59,184 bases of DNA from Caulobacter sp. (GTDB lineage Bacteria; Pseudomonadota; Alphaproteobacteria; Caulobacterales; Caulobacteraceae). The stretch spans positions 1 through 59,184 of the forward strand of contig JAQGIP010000052.1 of the NCBI GenBank assembly GCA_028291055.1. Reading direction: 5' to 3'. The position numbers and the translations under genes are program-made. Each line of letters opens with the position of its first letter. Positions within the stretch are counted from its first letter, which is position 1. Of the stretch, positions 1 through 9,015 are shown piece after piece. The notes beneath the pieces are model-generated. The model saw only the letters and a list, made by a program, of their open reading frames with translations, was not told where the DNA came from and searched no databases.

Positions 1-1319
1 TTGATGCCGAGGGAGATACGTTCCTTCTCGACGTCCACATCCAGGACCTTGGCCTTGACCATGTCGCCCTTCTTGTAGCGGGCGACCGCTTCTTCGCCCG
101 AGGCGGCCCAGTCGATATCCGACAGGTGCACCATGCCGTCGATGTCGTTGTCGAGGCCGATGAACAGACCGAATTCGGTGGTGTTCTTGACCTCGCCCTC
201 GACGGTCGAGCCGACGGGATGCTGCTGGACGAAGGCGTCCCAGGGGTTGTCCATGGCCTGCTTGAGGCCGAGGGAGACGCGGCGCTTGGAGGCGTCGACG
301 TCCAGGACCACCACTTCCACTTCCTGCGAGGTGGAGACGATCTTGCCCGGATGGACGTTCTTCTTGGTCCAGGACATTTCCGAGACGTGCACCAGGCCCT
401 CGACCCCGGCTTCCAGCTCCACGAAGGCGCCGTAGTCGGTGATGTTGGTGATCCGGCCGGTGAACTTGGCGCCCACGGGGTATTTGGCTTCCACGCCGTC
501 CCAGGGGTCGGACTGGAGCTGCTTCATGCCGAGCGAGATGCGCTGGGTGTCGGGGTTGATCTTGACGATCTGCACCTTGACGGTGTCGCCCACGGCCAGG
601 ACTTGGCTGGGGTGCGAGACACGCTTCCAGGACATGTCGGTGACGTGCAGCAGGCCGTCGATGCCGCCGAGGTCCACGAACGCGCCGTAGTCGGTGATGT
701 TCTTGACCACGCCTTCGCGCACTTCGCCCTCTTGCAGCTGGCTGACCAGCTCGGTGCGCTGTTCGGCGCGGGCTTCTTCCAGGATGGCGCGGCGCGAGAC
801 GACGATGTTGCCGCGCGGACGGTCCATTTTCAGGATGGCGAAGGGCTGTTCCTTGCCCATCAGCGGGCCGACGTCGCGCACGGGGCGGATGTCGACCTGG
901 CTGCCGGGGAGGAAGGCGCTGGCGCCGCCCAGGTCGACAGTGAAGCCGCCCTTCACGCGGCCGACGATGGAGCCCATGACCGGCAGGTTCTCGGCGTAGA
1001 CGCCTTCCAGACGGGTCCAGGCTTCTTCGCGGCGGGCCTTGTCGCGGCTGATGACGGCTTCGCCCAGCGCGTTCTCGACGCGCTCCAGGAAGACCTCGAC
1101 GTCGTCGCCGATCTTCACGGTGGCCTTGCCGGCGTCATCGACGCCGAATTCCTTCATCAGGATGCGGCCTTCGGTCTTCAGGCCCACATCGATGATGGCG
1201 AAGTCTTTTTCAATGCCGACAACGCGGCCTTTGACGACGGTGCCCTCGGCGAAATCGCGGTCGCCAAAAGCTTCGTCGAGGAGCGCGGAGAAGTCGTCGC
1301 GCGTGGGGTTCATGCTCAT
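1..1319 (-). CDS. rpsA: 30S ribosomal protein S1, 3' end cut by window edge
   Basis: This is ribosomal protein S1, which binds mRNA on the 30S subunit during initiation. The start is ATG at 1317-1319 ([10 protein letters not shown]...); 439 codons are visible and about 130 residues of the usual ~565 lie off the left edge. Repeated S1 (OB-fold) units are visible, with motifs such as [24 protein letters not shown] and [13 protein letters not shown]; roughly five of the six family repeats are inside the window. It is the last gene here of the minus-strand series aroA-cmk-rpsA, an order conserved in alphaproteobacteria. There are 122 bp between the cmk stop and this start, so it may also have its own promoter. 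The call is firm. Confidence 0.97.
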   Translation of the reverse strand, partial: MSMNPTRDDFSALLDEAFGDRDFAEGTVVKGRVVGIEKDFAIIDVGLKTEGRILMKEFGVDDAGKATVKIGDDVEVFLERVENALGEAVISRDKARREEAWTRLEGVYAENLPVMGSIVGRVKGGFTVDLGGASAFLPGSQVDIRPVRDVGPLMGKEQPFAILKMDRPRGNIVVSRRAILEEARAEQRTELVSQLQEGEVREGVVKNITDYGAFVDLGGIDGLLHVTDMSWKRVSHPSQVLAVGDTVKVQIVKINPDTQRISLGMKQLQSDPWDGVEAKYPVGAKFTGRITNITDYGAFVELEAGVEGLVHVSEMSWTKKNVHPGKIVSTSQEVEVVVLDVDASKRRVSLGLKQAMDNPWDAFVQQHPVGSTVEGEVKNTTEFGLFIGLDNDIDGMVHLSDIDWAASGEEAVARYKKGDMVKAKVLDVDVEKERISLGI

Positions 1320-1441
1320 TACGTCGGTCAAGATGTACGTCTCGTGTTGAGGACGCGAGCCGTGGAAATCCACGGAATCGGGGCGTCGGTTGATTTGGGA
1401 GTTCAGGCTTGCCCGCGGCGACGAGGGAATGCGCGGTTGGT

Positions 1442-2095
1442 TTAGCCCAGGGATTGCTCCCAGCGGGCGCGCGCAGTCTCGACAATGCGGCGGGCCGCAT
1501 CGAAGGCGCCGTCTATAGTCATTTCGGAGGTGTCGAGCAAGACGGCGTCGCTCGCCATCGCCATCGGGCTGTCGGCGCGGGCGGTGTCGCGGTGATCGCG
1601 CACGCGGATATCGGCCAGGATGTCGTCGAAGCTGATGGTTTCATCCTGCAGCAGCAGCTGCTTCCAGCGCCGCTCGGCGCGGACCTCGGTGGAGGCGGTG
1701 ACGAACACCTTGGCCGGGGCCCAGGGGGCGATGACGGTTCCGATATCGCGGCCGTCGACCACCGCGCCGGGCTCGCGGCGCGCGAAGGCGATCTGGAACT
1801 CGCGCAGCACCTGACGCACGGGCGTGAAGATGGCCACCCGGCTGGCGGCCTCCCCGGCGGCGCGGGTGCGGACTTCCGGGCGTTCCAGTTCGGCGGGATC
1901 CAGGGTGCGGGCCACGGCGGTGGCGGCGACCTCATCGGAAAGGTCGCCGCCGCTCTCCAGCAGGCGCACGCCGACGGCGCGGTAGAGCAGGCCGGAGTCG
2001 AGCACCGGATAGCCGTAGAGGGCGCCCAGCTTGACGGCGATGGTGCCCTTGCCCGAGGCGGCGGGGCCATCGACGGCGATGGTGAAGCCGCTCAC
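1442..2095 (-). CDS. cmk: Cytidylate (CMP/dCMP) kinase
   Basis: Cytoplasmic nucleoside monophosphate kinase that transfers phosphate from ATP to CMP or dCMP. The 217-residue length is normal for the family. The P-loop GPAASGKGT is at residues 10-18, followed by [22 protein letters not shown] (near residue 115) is the characteristic CMP-kinase segment. The start is GTG at 2093-2095, overlapping the aroA stop TGA (2092-2094) as GTGA, which implies translational coupling to aroA. rpsA follows downstream. Nothing looks damaged. Confidence 0.96.
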   Translation of the reverse strand: MSGFTIAVDGPAASGKGTIAVKLGALYGYPVLDSGLLYRAVGVRLLESGGDLSDEVAATAVARTLDPAELERPEVRTRAAGEAASRVAIFTPVRQVLREFQIAFARREPGAVVDGRDIGTVIAPWAPAKVFVTASTEVRAERRWKQLLLQDETISFDDILADIRVRDHRDTARADSPMAMASDAVLLDTSEMTIDGAFDAARRIVETARARWEQSLG

Positions 2096-3429
2096 GAGAT
2101 ATTGGCCCCCAGCCCGCGCATCATCGCCTCAAACCCCGGGAAGCTGGTGGCGATCATGCCGGGTTCGTCGACGCTGACGGGCTCCTGGCTGGCCAAGCCC
2201 AGCACCAGGTGGCTCATGGCGATGCGGTGGTCGTGGCTGGTCTCCACCTGGGCGCCGCCCCTGGGCGGCTTGCCCGTGCCGCGCACGATGAAGCCCTCGG
2301 GCTCCTCCTCCACGTCCACGCCGCAGGCCTCCAGGCCGCGCGCCATCAGGGCGATGCGGTCGCTCTCCTTGACCCGCATCTCGCCGACGCCGCGCATGAT
2401 GGTCTCGCCGACGGCATAGGCCGCCGCCACGCCCAGGATCGGATATTCGTCGATCATCGACGGCGCCCGCTCGGGCGGCACCACGACGCCTTTCAGGGCC
2501 GAATGGCGGGCGGTGACGTCGCCCACGGTCTCGCCGCCGGTTTCGCGCACGTTGTCGATGGAAATGTCGCCGCCCATCTCGCGCAGGGTCTCGATCAGGC
2601 CGATGCGCAGGGGGTTGAGCATCAGCCCTTCCACGGTGACTTCCGAGCCGGGGACGATCAGCGCCGCCACCAGCGGGAAGGCGGCCGACGACGGGTCACC
2701 CGGCACGGACACCTTGGTCGCCGTGAGTTTCTGGCCGCCCTTGATGCGGATCGAACGCTCCGGGCCGTTGTCGGAGACGACCACCTCGGCCCCGAAGGCG
2801 CGCAGCATGCGCTCGGTATGGTCGCGGGTGGGTTCCGGCTCGATCACCTCCACGCCGCCCTCGGCGCCCAGGCCGGCCAGCAGCACGGCCGACTTCACCT
2901 GGGCCGAGGCCATGGGCAGGCGATAGGCCAGGCCGCGCAGATGACCGCCCTTCAAGGTCAGGGGGAGGCGGCCGCCGTCACGGGCCATGAAGCTCGCGCC
3001 CATCTTGGCCAGGGGATCCAGCACCCGGCCCATGGGGCGTTTGCGCAGCGAGCCGTCGCCGGTGAAGGTGGCGGTGATCGGAAAGCCGGCGGCGGCGCCC
3101 ATGATCAGGCGCACGCCGGTGCCGGCGTTGCCGCAGTCCACCACATCCGAAGGCTCGCAAAAGCCGCCCTGGCCCTCGACGCGCCAGGCGCCGTCGCCCA
3201 ACTGAGTCACCCCAGCGCCGAAGCTGCGCATGGCCTCGGCGGTGCGCAACACGTCGTCGCCCTCCAGCAGGCCGTCGATCTCGGTGACGCCGGTGGCGAG
3301 CGCTCCCAGGATCAGCGCGCGGTGGGAAACGGACTTGTCGCCGGGGGCGCGGACGGCGCCCTTCAGCGGCCCGCCGGGGCTCGCGGTCAGCACCTCGGCG
3401 GCGCTTGCGTGCGGGGCGGCTGACGCCAT
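2092..3429 (-). CDS. aroA: 3-phosphoshikimate 1-carboxyvinyltransferase (EPSP synthase), class II-like
   Basis: Sixth step of the shikimate pathway: transfers the enolpyruvyl group from PEP to shikimate-3-phosphate. I chose ATG at 3427-3429 ([10 protein letters not shown]...), giving 445 residues; the frame stays open upstream but that part would overlap the divergent gene. Motifs include [63 protein letters not shown] and [12 protein letters not shown]. The overall pattern resembles the class II (Agrobacterium CP4-type) enzymes. The PEP-contact segment reads GNAGTG with Gly at residue 103, where CP4 has Ala. It heads the aroA-cmk-rpsA cluster. Confidence 0.96.
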   Translation of the reverse strand: MASAAPHASAAEVLTASPGGPLKGAVRAPGDKSVSHRALILGALATGVTEIDGLLEGDDVLRTAEAMRSFGAGVTQLGDGAWRVEGQGGFCEPSDVVDCGNAGTGVRLIMGAAAGFPITATFTGDGSLRKRPMGRVLDPLAKMGASFMARDGGRLPLTLKGGHLRGLAYRLPMASAQVKSAVLLAGLGAEGGVEVIEPEPTRDHTERMLRAFGAEVVVSDNGPERSIRIKGGQKLTATKVSVPGDPSSAAFPLVAALIVPGSEVTVEGLMLNPLRIGLIETLREMGGDISIDNVRETGGETVGDVTARHSALKGVVVPPERAPSMIDEYPILGVAAAYAVGETIMRGVGEMRVKESDRIALMARGLEACGVDVEEEPEGFIVRGTGKPPRGGAQVETSHDHRIAMSHLVLGLASQEPVSVDEPGMIATSFPGFEAMMRGLGANIS

Positions 3430-3544
3430 GCCGGGACGGGCTCTCTCTATATTCTGCTGGCCGGAAGGGGGTTTGCCTTTTGACAGCGCTCCCCGCGCGT
3501 GGCAAGGGAGCCGCCGCTTACGCCCCCCACACCAGAGGACTGCC

Positions 3545-4018
3545 TTGGCCAATCCCGAACTGGGCGCAAAACAGATTTGCCCCAACTGCCAGTCGAAGTT
3601 CTACGACCTGGGCCGCCGCCCGGCTCACTGCCCCAAGTGCGGTGAGGATTTCGACCCTGAAGAAGCCATCCGGTCGCGCCGCGTGCGCGCCCGCACGGCC
3701 ACGCCCGATTACGAGGCCGACGAGGAAAAGCCGGAGAAGCCCGCCGTTGAAGCCGATGGCTTCGAGGACGAGGCCGACGACACCCCGGAACTCGACGAAG
3801 CCGTGGAGGCCGAACCGGCCGTCGACGACGACGACACGGAGGCCGATCCCGGCACGCCGGCGCCGGCCGCCGACGACCTGGGCGTCGACTTCGCCGAGGA
3901 CGAACCTCTCGAAGAAGACGAAGCCGACGACGTTCCCTTCCTCGAAGACGAGGACGAGGACGACTTCCCGGAAGACGAGATCGAAGGTCTGCCGGGCGAG
4001 GGTGACGACGACCGCTAA
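3545..4018 (+). CDS. FYDLN-acid (TIGR02300) family zinc-ribbon protein
   Basis: Small acidic protein of unknown molecular function, found in alphaproteobacteria divergently from aroA. The chosen start is TTG at 3545-3547 with AGAGGA about 6 nt upstream, giving [15 protein letters not shown]. Two CxxC knuckles (CPNC and CPKC) flank the FYDLG family signature, consistent with a small zinc ribbon in the first 40 residues. The remaining ~115 residues are strongly acidic (Asp/Glu runs) and probably disordered. The frame stays open 5' of the TTG, but that part lies opposite aroA and does not resemble the family. Function unknown. Confidence 0.88.
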   Translation: MANPELGAKQICPNCQSKFYDLGRRPAHCPKCGEDFDPEEAIRSRRVRARTATPDYEADEEKPEKPAVEADGFEDEADDTPELDEAVEAEPAVDDDDTEADPGTPAPAADDLGVDFAEDEPLEEDEADDVPFLEDEDEDDFPEDEIEGLPGEGDDDR

Positions 4019-4137
4019 TCGCGGCTGTTCGGCACAGTCCGGAAAAAACAGGGCGGGGAAGGGTTGATCGGCGAAAGCCGCTGGCCTATTACCCCGCCCT
4101 CCCTCTCGGCCCCGGTCGCGAGGGACCCGATCTCTTC

Positions 4138-4213
4138 GGGGCTATAGCTCAGCTGGTAGAGCGCTTGAATGGCATTCAAGAGGTCAGCGGTTCGACTCCG
4201 CTTAGCTCCACCA
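4138..4213 (+). tRNA. tRNA-Ala, anticodon GGC
   Basis: A 76-nt cloverleaf with encoded CCA. Acceptor arms are GGGGCTA and TAGCTCC (one G-U pair), the anticodon stem is CTTGA/TCAAG around the 7-nt loop ATGGCAT, and the T-loop is GTTCGACTC. The anticodon GGC reads alanine codons. A strong hairpin terminator follows 4 nt downstream. Confidence 0.96.
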
Positions 4214-4217
4214 ATGG

Positions 4218-4253
4218 AAGCCCGCCGGTAACCCCGGCGGGCTTTCGCCTTTT
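4218..4253 (+). terminator. Rho-independent terminator after tRNA-Ala
   Basis: Perfect 11-bp GC-rich stem: AAGCCCGCCGG at 4218-4228 pairs with CCGGCGGGCTT at 4234-4244 around a 5-nt loop, followed by a T-rich tract (TTCGCCTTTT). It sits immediately after the tRNA CCA end. Confidence 0.85.
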
Positions 4254-4305
4254 CAGGCCCCTTCCTTCCTTGGCATGATCGGATCGGATCGAATCCGGAG
4301 GCGGC

Positions 4306-4821
4306 ATGGCGCTGGCCCTCATCTGCCCGCTCGACATCAGCCCATCGGATCGGACCGGGATCGAAGCCCTGCGCGCCGCCCATGATCCTCAGTCTGGCCG
4401 CGTCGAAGCCCATTTTACCCTGGTGTTTCCCTTCGAGGGGCTAGATCCGGACGCACTGGAGCGGCATGCCGGGGCGGTGGCGTCGGCGGCCCCCGCCATT
4501 GCCTTTCGCCTGACGGCGGCGCGTGCGGTTCGCGACCTCCTGGCCCCGCGCAGCCACATCTTCCTGACGCCGGACGAGGGCGAGGCGGATATCCGCGGGC
4601 TTCACGCCGCCCTCTATGCCGGACCGATGGCGCCCTGGCTGCGGGCGGATATCCCCTACGCGCCGCATGTGACGGTGGGCGCATTCGGCGATCACGCGGC
4701 CGCCGAGGCCGAATGCTCACGGATCGGGCCGGTCGATATCGCCGGAAGGCTGGGCGCCCTGGACGTGATGAGCGTGGAGGCCGGCTGCATTAGCCGCCTC
4801 GCACGCCTGCCCTTGGGCTAG
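4306..4821 (+). CDS. 2'-5' RNA ligase / 2H phosphoesterase superfamily protein
   Basis: 171-residue 2H-type phosphoesterase. The two signature histidine motifs are HFTLVFPF (near residue 36) and HVTVGAF (near residue 124), the paired HxT/S elements that form the active site of this fold. Related proteins act as RNA 2'-5' ligases or cyclic phosphodiesterases; the substrate here cannot be read from sequence. ATG at 4306 follows GGAGGCGGC at good spacing. It lies between tRNA-Ala and a DUF3606 gene on the same strand. Confidence 0.8.
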   Translation: MALALICPLDISPSDRTGIEALRAAHDPQSGRVEAHFTLVFPFEGLDPDALERHAGAVASAAPAIAFRLTAARAVRDLLAPRSHIFLTPDEGEADIRGLHAALYAGPMAPWLRADIPYAPHVTVGAFGDHAAAEAECSRIGPVDIAGRLGALDVMSVEAGCISRLARLPLG

Positions 4822-4850
4822 ACTGCAGCGCAGACAAGACGAGGACCGAC

Positions 4851-5033
4851 ATGGGCAAGGAAAAAGGCCAGCGGGATTTCCGCGGCGAGGACCGGCTGGA
4901 CCTCACCGAGCGCCATCAGATGGAATATTGGATGAAGCGCTGGGGCGTGACCCGCGACCAGCTGACCGCCGCCCACCGCAAGGTCGGCAAGTTCATCAAG
5001 GACATCGGCGACGAGTTGGGCAAGAAGCGCTGA
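4851..5033 (+). CDS. DUF3606 domain protein
   Basis: 60-residue highly charged protein. The pattern of an N-terminal Lys/Arg-rich stretch, then YWMKRWGVTRDQLTAA and a C-terminal VGKFIKDIGDEL matches DUF3606 small proteins common in alphaproteobacteria and of unknown function. ATG at 4851 follows GAGGACCGAC. It starts 29 bp after the 2H phosphoesterase gene and may be cotranscribed with it. Confidence 0.75.
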   Translation: MGKEKGQRDFRGEDRLDLTERHQMEYWMKRWGVTRDQLTAAHRKVGKFIKDIGDELGKKR

Positions 5034-5092
5034 GGCTGGGTCGTCCGACCACCCCAACATCCGCTCGTCCAAGAGCCCAGGCTGGAGCGACG

Positions 5093-5779
5093 TCAGCCCG
5101 CCGGCGCGAGATGCAGATACAGGTTTGAACTGAACGGCCCCAGCGGCAAGCCGCTATAGCTGACCCGCGCGGCGCGGCCGGCGGGCGCCAGCGCCCTCAG
5201 GTCCTTGGGACCGACCAGCACCAGTTCGTCCTCCTCCAGCCACGAGGTCTTGCCCAGCGCCTTGCAGGCGATCGCGAAAGTCGGGCGCGTGTAGTGGAGG
5301 AGCGGGATGGCCGTGTGATGTTCCACGGGAAACCAGCGGTTGGGCGCACTGATGAAGACCTGGCGCGCCACCCGAGCCAGTTCGGCGACGAAGGCGGCCT
5401 GGCGCTCGGGGCCCCCCACATGCTCGATCACCGCGTTGGAGGTGACGATGTCGAAGCTCAAGTCGGCGAAGGGCAGCGGTTCGCCCGGCGCGATGCGCTG
5501 ATAGGCGACCTGGGGGAAGGCGGCGCGGAAGTCCTGGCCGGCGCCGAGGCCCACGGCGGTGATGTTCTGCGGGTGCGGATACTTCCGCTCCAGCATGTTG
5601 GCGCCATCGCCCACCACGTCGGAGACGCCGACATCGAGGATGCGGTCGGTGGCCGTGGGGCGGCACAGCCGCAGGAAGTCGGCATAGATGCGGTCGCGCG
5701 CGGCGATCATCACCCGCTCACTGAGCGAGTTGGGCGCGGCGGCGTCGTAATACTGGCTGTCGTGCAGGGCCTGGCTCAT
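5093..5779 (-). CDS. Class I SAM-dependent methyltransferase
   Basis: 228-residue methyltransferase of the Methyltransf_11 type. The SAM-binding region is DRILDVGVSDVVGDG; the acidic and post-II segments include PFADLSFDIVTSNAVIEHVGG, and FISAPNRWFPVEHHT resembles methyltransferases of sugar/lipid pathways. The glycine-rich loop is unusual (DVGVSD rather than DxGxGxG). The start is ATG at 5777-5779, overlapping the gtrA-like stop as ATGA (5776-5779), so the two are translationally coupled. It ends a four-gene minus-strand operon with GT87-like, GT2 and GtrA genes, suggesting that it modifies a lipid-linked sugar or glycan. The substrate is unknown. Confidence 0.85.
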   Translation of the reverse strand: MSQALHDSQYYDAAAPNSLSERVMIAARDRIYADFLRLCRPTATDRILDVGVSDVVGDGANMLERKYPHPQNITAVGLGAGQDFRAAFPQVAYQRIAPGEPLPFADLSFDIVTSNAVIEHVGGPERQAAFVAELARVARQVFISAPNRWFPVEHHTAIPLLHYTRPTFAIACKALGKTSWLEEDELVLVGPKDLRALAPAGRAARVSYSGLPLGPFSSNLYLHLAPAG

Positions 5780-6177
5780 GCGGCGCGCTCCCGGAAGGCC
5801 AGGCGGCCGATGCCGATATAGTTGACGACGGCTCCGGCGACAGCAGCGGCGACGAAGGCCACGGGCCGCGACGACAGGCCGGGCAGGTGGCCGGCGACAA
5901 GGGCCAGGAAGACGGCGTAGTTGGCGCCCGCGCCCAGGCCGTTGGCGATCATATAGCCAACCCACTGGCGGCCCAGCCGCTCGCGGCTGAGATTGCCGAA
6001 CACGAAGCGGCCGTTGCCGAGAAAGGTCAGATGCAGGGCGGTGGTGAGCGATACGGCGCGGGCCAGGGCCTCGGGCCACCCCAGCGCCAGGCCGAGCGTC
6101 AACAGGCCCGCATCGACGGCGAAGCCCACGGCCCCGACGGCCGCGAACCCTGCCAGCCGGGCAGGCGCGGCCTTCAC
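5776..6177 (-). CDS. GtrA-like membrane protein
   Basis: About 133 residues, four predicted transmembrane segments, typical of the GtrA family, whose members are thought to help move bactoprenyl- or polyprenyl-linked sugars across the inner membrane. Visible elements are the N-terminal FAAVGAVGFAVDAGLL, then FLGNGRFVFG and VNYIGIGRLAF. I chose GTG at 6175-6177, which overlaps the upstream GT2 stop as GTGA (6174-6177) and gives the usual family length; a longer reading would extend into the GT2 coding region. It is coupled on both sides, to the GT2 gene and to the methyltransferase. Confidence 0.88.
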   Translation of the reverse strand: MKAAPARLAGFAAVGAVGFAVDAGLLTLGLALGWPEALARAVSLTTALHLTFLGNGRFVFGNLSRERLGRQWVGYMIANGLGAGANYAVFLALVAGHLPGLSSRPVAFVAAAVAGAVVNYIGIGRLAFRERAA

Positions 6178-7205
6178 GACCCGCTCAGCCAGCGCAGGGC
6201 GCCGGGACCGGGCTGGGCCAGGTAGGCGAAGCGGCGCTGCTCCAGCCGTCCGCGGGCCACGCAATCGAGGATCAGGCCGCAGGCGAGGCTTAAGAGGCCG
6301 GTGACGCCCAGGCCGACGCCGACGATCAGGGTCGGAAAGCGCGGCACCAGGCCGGTGGCCATATAGTCGAGCACGACCGGCAGGTTCATCGCCCCGGCCA
6401 GCAGGAAGGCGGCGGCCGCGCAGCCCCCGAAGAACTGTAAAGGCCGCTCCTCGCGCAGCAGCAGGCCGATCATGCGCAGGATGCGGATGCCGTCGCGGAT
6501 GGTGTGCAGCTTGCTCTCCGATCCCTCGGCGCGGGCGCCGTAGAGGGTGTCGATCTCGCGGGCCGGCAGGCGCATCTGCAGGGCGTGCACGGTCAGTTCG
6601 GTCTCCACCTCGAAACGGGCGGAGGAGGCGGGGAAGCTCTTGACGAACCGGCGGCTGAACACCCGGTAGCCCGACAGCATGTCGCGGAAGCGGCGGCCGA
6701 ACACGGCGCGCACGATGCCGGTCAGCACGCGGTTGCCGATGCGGTGGCCGGGGCGGTAGGCGGCCTTGATGTCGCTGACCCGGGCGCCGGTGACCATGTC
6801 GAGACCCTCCTCGACCAGGGCGGCCACCAGGCGCGGCGCGGCGCCCGCCTCATAGGTGCCGTCGCCGTCGACCAGCAGATAGACGTCGGCCTCCACGTCC
6901 GAGAACATCAGGCGCATGACGTTGCCCTTGCCCTGCAGCGCGGCGGTGCGCACCACCGCGCCGGCCTCGCGGGCGGCCTGGCGGGTGCGGTCGGTGGAAT
7001 TGTTGTCGTAGACGTAGATGGCGGCGTCCGGCAGGGCGGCGCGGAAGTCGGCCACCACCTGGCCTATGGCCGTCTCTTCGTTGAAGCAGGGGATCAGCAC
7101 CGCCGTGCGGATGACGGCCGCGGGCGCGGCCTGGGCGTTGCGCGCCTCGGCGGCCAGGGCGCGGGCCTTGGCGGCGGTGGGGTCGGTCTGAACGGCGAGC
7201 GGCAT
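6174..7205 (-). CDS. GT2 family glycosyltransferase, polyprenyl-phosphate sugar synthase type
   Basis: 343-residue enzyme of the dolichyl/undecaprenyl-phosphate mannose or glucose synthase class. An N-terminal GT-A domain carries VLIPCFNEE, DNNSTD and LLVDGDGTYEA (DxD nucleotide-sugar/metal site). MLSGYRVFSRR is typical of DPM1-like enzymes, and two C-terminal hydrophobic segments (near residues 270-330) anchor it in the membrane. I chose ATG at 7203-7205 because AGAAGGA lies 6-12 nt upstream; two earlier in-frame ATGs lack such a site. With the coupled GtrA gene it forms the classic synthase-flippase pair; the GT87-like protein upstream could be the acceptor-side transferase. Confidence 0.9.
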   Translation of the reverse strand: MPLAVQTDPTAAKARALAAEARNAQAAPAAVIRTAVLIPCFNEETAIGQVVADFRAALPDAAIYVYDNNSTDRTRQAAREAGAVVRTAALQGKGNVMRLMFSDVEADVYLLVDGDGTYEAGAAPRLVAALVEEGLDMVTGARVSDIKAAYRPGHRIGNRVLTGIVRAVFGRRFRDMLSGYRVFSRRFVKSFPASSARFEVETELTVHALQMRLPAREIDTLYGARAEGSESKLHTIRDGIRILRMIGLLLREERPLQFFGGCAAAAFLLAGAMNLPVVLDYMATGLVPRFPTLIVGVGLGVTGLLSLACGLILDCVARGRLEQRRFAYLAQPGPGALRWLSGS

Positions 7206-7245
7206 GGCCAGTCCTTCTGTCGCCGCCATGCTTAGGCGAAAGGCC

Positions 7246-8505
7246 CTAATGAGCCGCAAATTCCGCCGCGCTCTGTTCGGGCGCGGGCAGCGGCTCCGCC
7301 AGCTCGGCCGGGGCGGCCCTCGCGCGCCGCACGATCAGGATCAGCCAGGCCCACAGCAGGATCGGCATGGGCTGGACATGGGTCGCCCCGGCGATGGCGG
7401 GGGCCAGCAGCGGCGAGACGATCACCGCCGCCATGGTCAGCTTCTCCCAGGGCCGGAAGCCGCGCGCCACGCCGTCCGACCACAGCCACAGGGCGGCGAA
7501 GGTCAGCACCACCATGTCGTAGTCCCAGGCATAGGGAGAGGCCAGGAAGGCCCCGGCGGCCAGGGCCGCGCCCTTCACCGGGGTGGGCGCGCGGCTGCGC
7601 CAGGCCAGGAAGACCGCGACGGCGGCGCCGAGGGCCGAAAGCGCTTGGACGCCATAGGCCGCCAGATTGCCCAGGCCCAGCAGGCGCACGGCCGCATAGA
7701 GGCTGGGCATGCGCGGCCAGAAGCTTTCGCCATGCTCCAGCAGGGCCCGATGCAGCGGCGTGTGGGCGATGAAGGCCGCCCAGGCGTCCCAGCCCAGCAG
7801 CAGGCCCGAGGCCAGTGCAAGTCCCACCACCGCCACGCCGGCGGAGAGGAAGGCGCGCCACTGTCCCGCGGCCAGCAGGGCCACGGGGATCAGCAGGCCC
7901 AGCTGGGGCTTGTAGCTCAGCAGTCCGAACAGCAGGCCGGCGATCCACGGGCGGCGGTCGAGCAGCATCACGCCCCCGGCCAGCAGCACGGCGGAATACT
8001 GGCCGTTCTGTCCCGCATAGGCGTTGAGGAAGGCGGCGGGGGCGGCCAACTGGGCCAGCAGCGCCATGCGCCAGCCCATCCCGGCCCGCAGCATCCCGGT
8101 CCGCAGCATCCAGGCGCCGATCAGCGCTCCGCCGATCAGCCACAGGGCCAGGGCGGGGACGTAGGGCAGCAAGCCGAGGGGCAGGGTGAGCAGCATGGCC
8201 GACGGCGGATAGCCGTACCATTTGAACTCCGCGCCGGGCGCGGTCAGGCCGCGCTGATAGGCGAGGAAGCCGTTGATGTCGTAGGCGGCGGTGGCGTGGC
8301 CCTGGTCGGCGATGCGGGCGCCCGACCAGTAATTGACGAAGTCGCGCGCCAACTGCTCGCCGTGGGCGTCCACATGGCCGGGGCCCGAATGGGTCCAGAA
8401 GTCGAAGGCCAGCATGGCGAGCGCGCAGAGCGCGAAGACCAGGGCGAAGCGGCGGATACGCTCGCCGGTCAGCCAGGGCGCCTGGCGAAAGAGATCGAGC
8501 ATCAT
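7246..8505 (-). CDS. GT87 / DUF2029-like polytopic mannosyltransferase-fold membrane protein
   Basis: About 419 residues with roughly ten hydrophobic segments and a periplasmic-side motif region (ARDFVNYWSGARI, EFKWYGYPPSAMLL) characteristic of DUF2029/GT87 (GT-C fold) proteins, which use polyprenyl-phosphate sugars. The chosen start is the first of two consecutive ATGs at 8503-8505, with GGAG about 11 nt upstream. It is first in the operon with GT2, gtrA-like and methyltransferase genes; the gap to GT2 is 40 bp. This context supports transfer of a sugar from a lipid carrier on the outer face of the inner membrane. The acceptor is unknown. Confidence 0.85.
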   Translation of the reverse strand: MMLDLFRQAPWLTGERIRRFALVFALCALAMLAFDFWTHSGPGHVDAHGEQLARDFVNYWSGARIADQGHATAAYDINGFLAYQRGLTAPGAEFKWYGYPPSAMLLTLPLGLLPYVPALALWLIGGALIGAWMLRTGMLRAGMGWRMALLAQLAAPAAFLNAYAGQNGQYSAVLLAGGVMLLDRRPWIAGLLFGLLSYKPQLGLLIPVALLAAGQWRAFLSAGVAVVGLALASGLLLGWDAWAAFIAHTPLHRALLEHGESFWPRMPSLYAAVRLLGLGNLAAYGVQALSALGAAVAVFLAWRSRAPTPVKGAALAAGAFLASPYAWDYDMVVLTFAALWLWSDGVARGFRPWEKLTMAAVIVSPLLAPAIAGATHVQPMPILLWAWLILIVRRARAAPAELAEPLPAPEQSAAEFAAH

Positions 8506-8611
8506 CGCCGCCGCCGCTCCGTGCGGCGCCAAGGGCGCGCCGCTTGTGGCGCACAAGGCTGCATAGCGGCTTTAGGTCGGGTTAAGCATGCGCCGGATCA
8601 AGCGCGGAGTC

Positions 8612-8815
8612 TCAGGCCTGGCTGCGGGCCCGCATCGGCCATACCCGCACCATCACGGCCCAGGCCACGGTCCCGGCCACGGCGGCCAGGCCACCGGCCC
8701 ATTGCAGGGCGCTCATGCCCTCGGCGGCCCGCGCGCCGGTCATGGCGGCCACGACCACCACGGCGAAGGCGGAGGTGTATTCGCCGGCGGCGATGGCGTT
8801 GACGCGCTTCAGCAT
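8612..8815 (-). CDS. Small two-helix membrane protein, unknown
   Basis: 67 residues, starting ATG at 8813-8815 with GGGGGA a few bases upstream. After MLKRVNAIAAGEY there are two hydrophobic stretches (FAVVVVAAMTGA and WAGGLAAVAGTVAWAVMV), then a basic tail. I do not recognise the family. It lies 106 bp upstream of the GT87-like gene on the same strand and could be cotranscribed, but nothing else ties it to glycan transfer. Confidence 0.6.
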   Translation of the reverse strand: MLKRVNAIAAGEYTSAFAVVVVAAMTGARAAEGMSALQWAGGLAAVAGTVAWAVMVRVWPMRARSQA

Positions 8816-9015
8816 GGGATCGTCCCCCGATAGGTCCGGCTTAGGACGAGGTTTATGGCGTGGCCGGCGCGGGCGGTCACTGCGGCAGATGCCCGCGCCG
8901 GGCGCTTGCGCAGCGGGTTGCCCATCGCCACCTATGAGGGGAACCGCGAGACCGGCCGCCGCCTTTGGGACCGTTTTCGCGGGAGTCGCTGACAAGGACT
9001 CGAGGACCAACCACG

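Noticed and set aside
126..1445. Plus-strand open frame across rpsA
   Set aside because: Shadow of the strongly conserved ribosomal protein S1 gene; no recognisable protein features.
3430..3585. Extended N-terminus of aroA
   Set aside because: The frame stays open, but the added residues overlap the divergent FYDLN gene and are unlike EPSP synthases; ATG at 3427-3429 fits the family.
8905..8937. Possible heat-shock sigma-32 promoter (CTTG ... CCTATGA) upstream of the hsp20 gene
   Set aside because: The distance between the two elements (22 bp) is too long for the consensus I know, and the rest of the -35 is poor.
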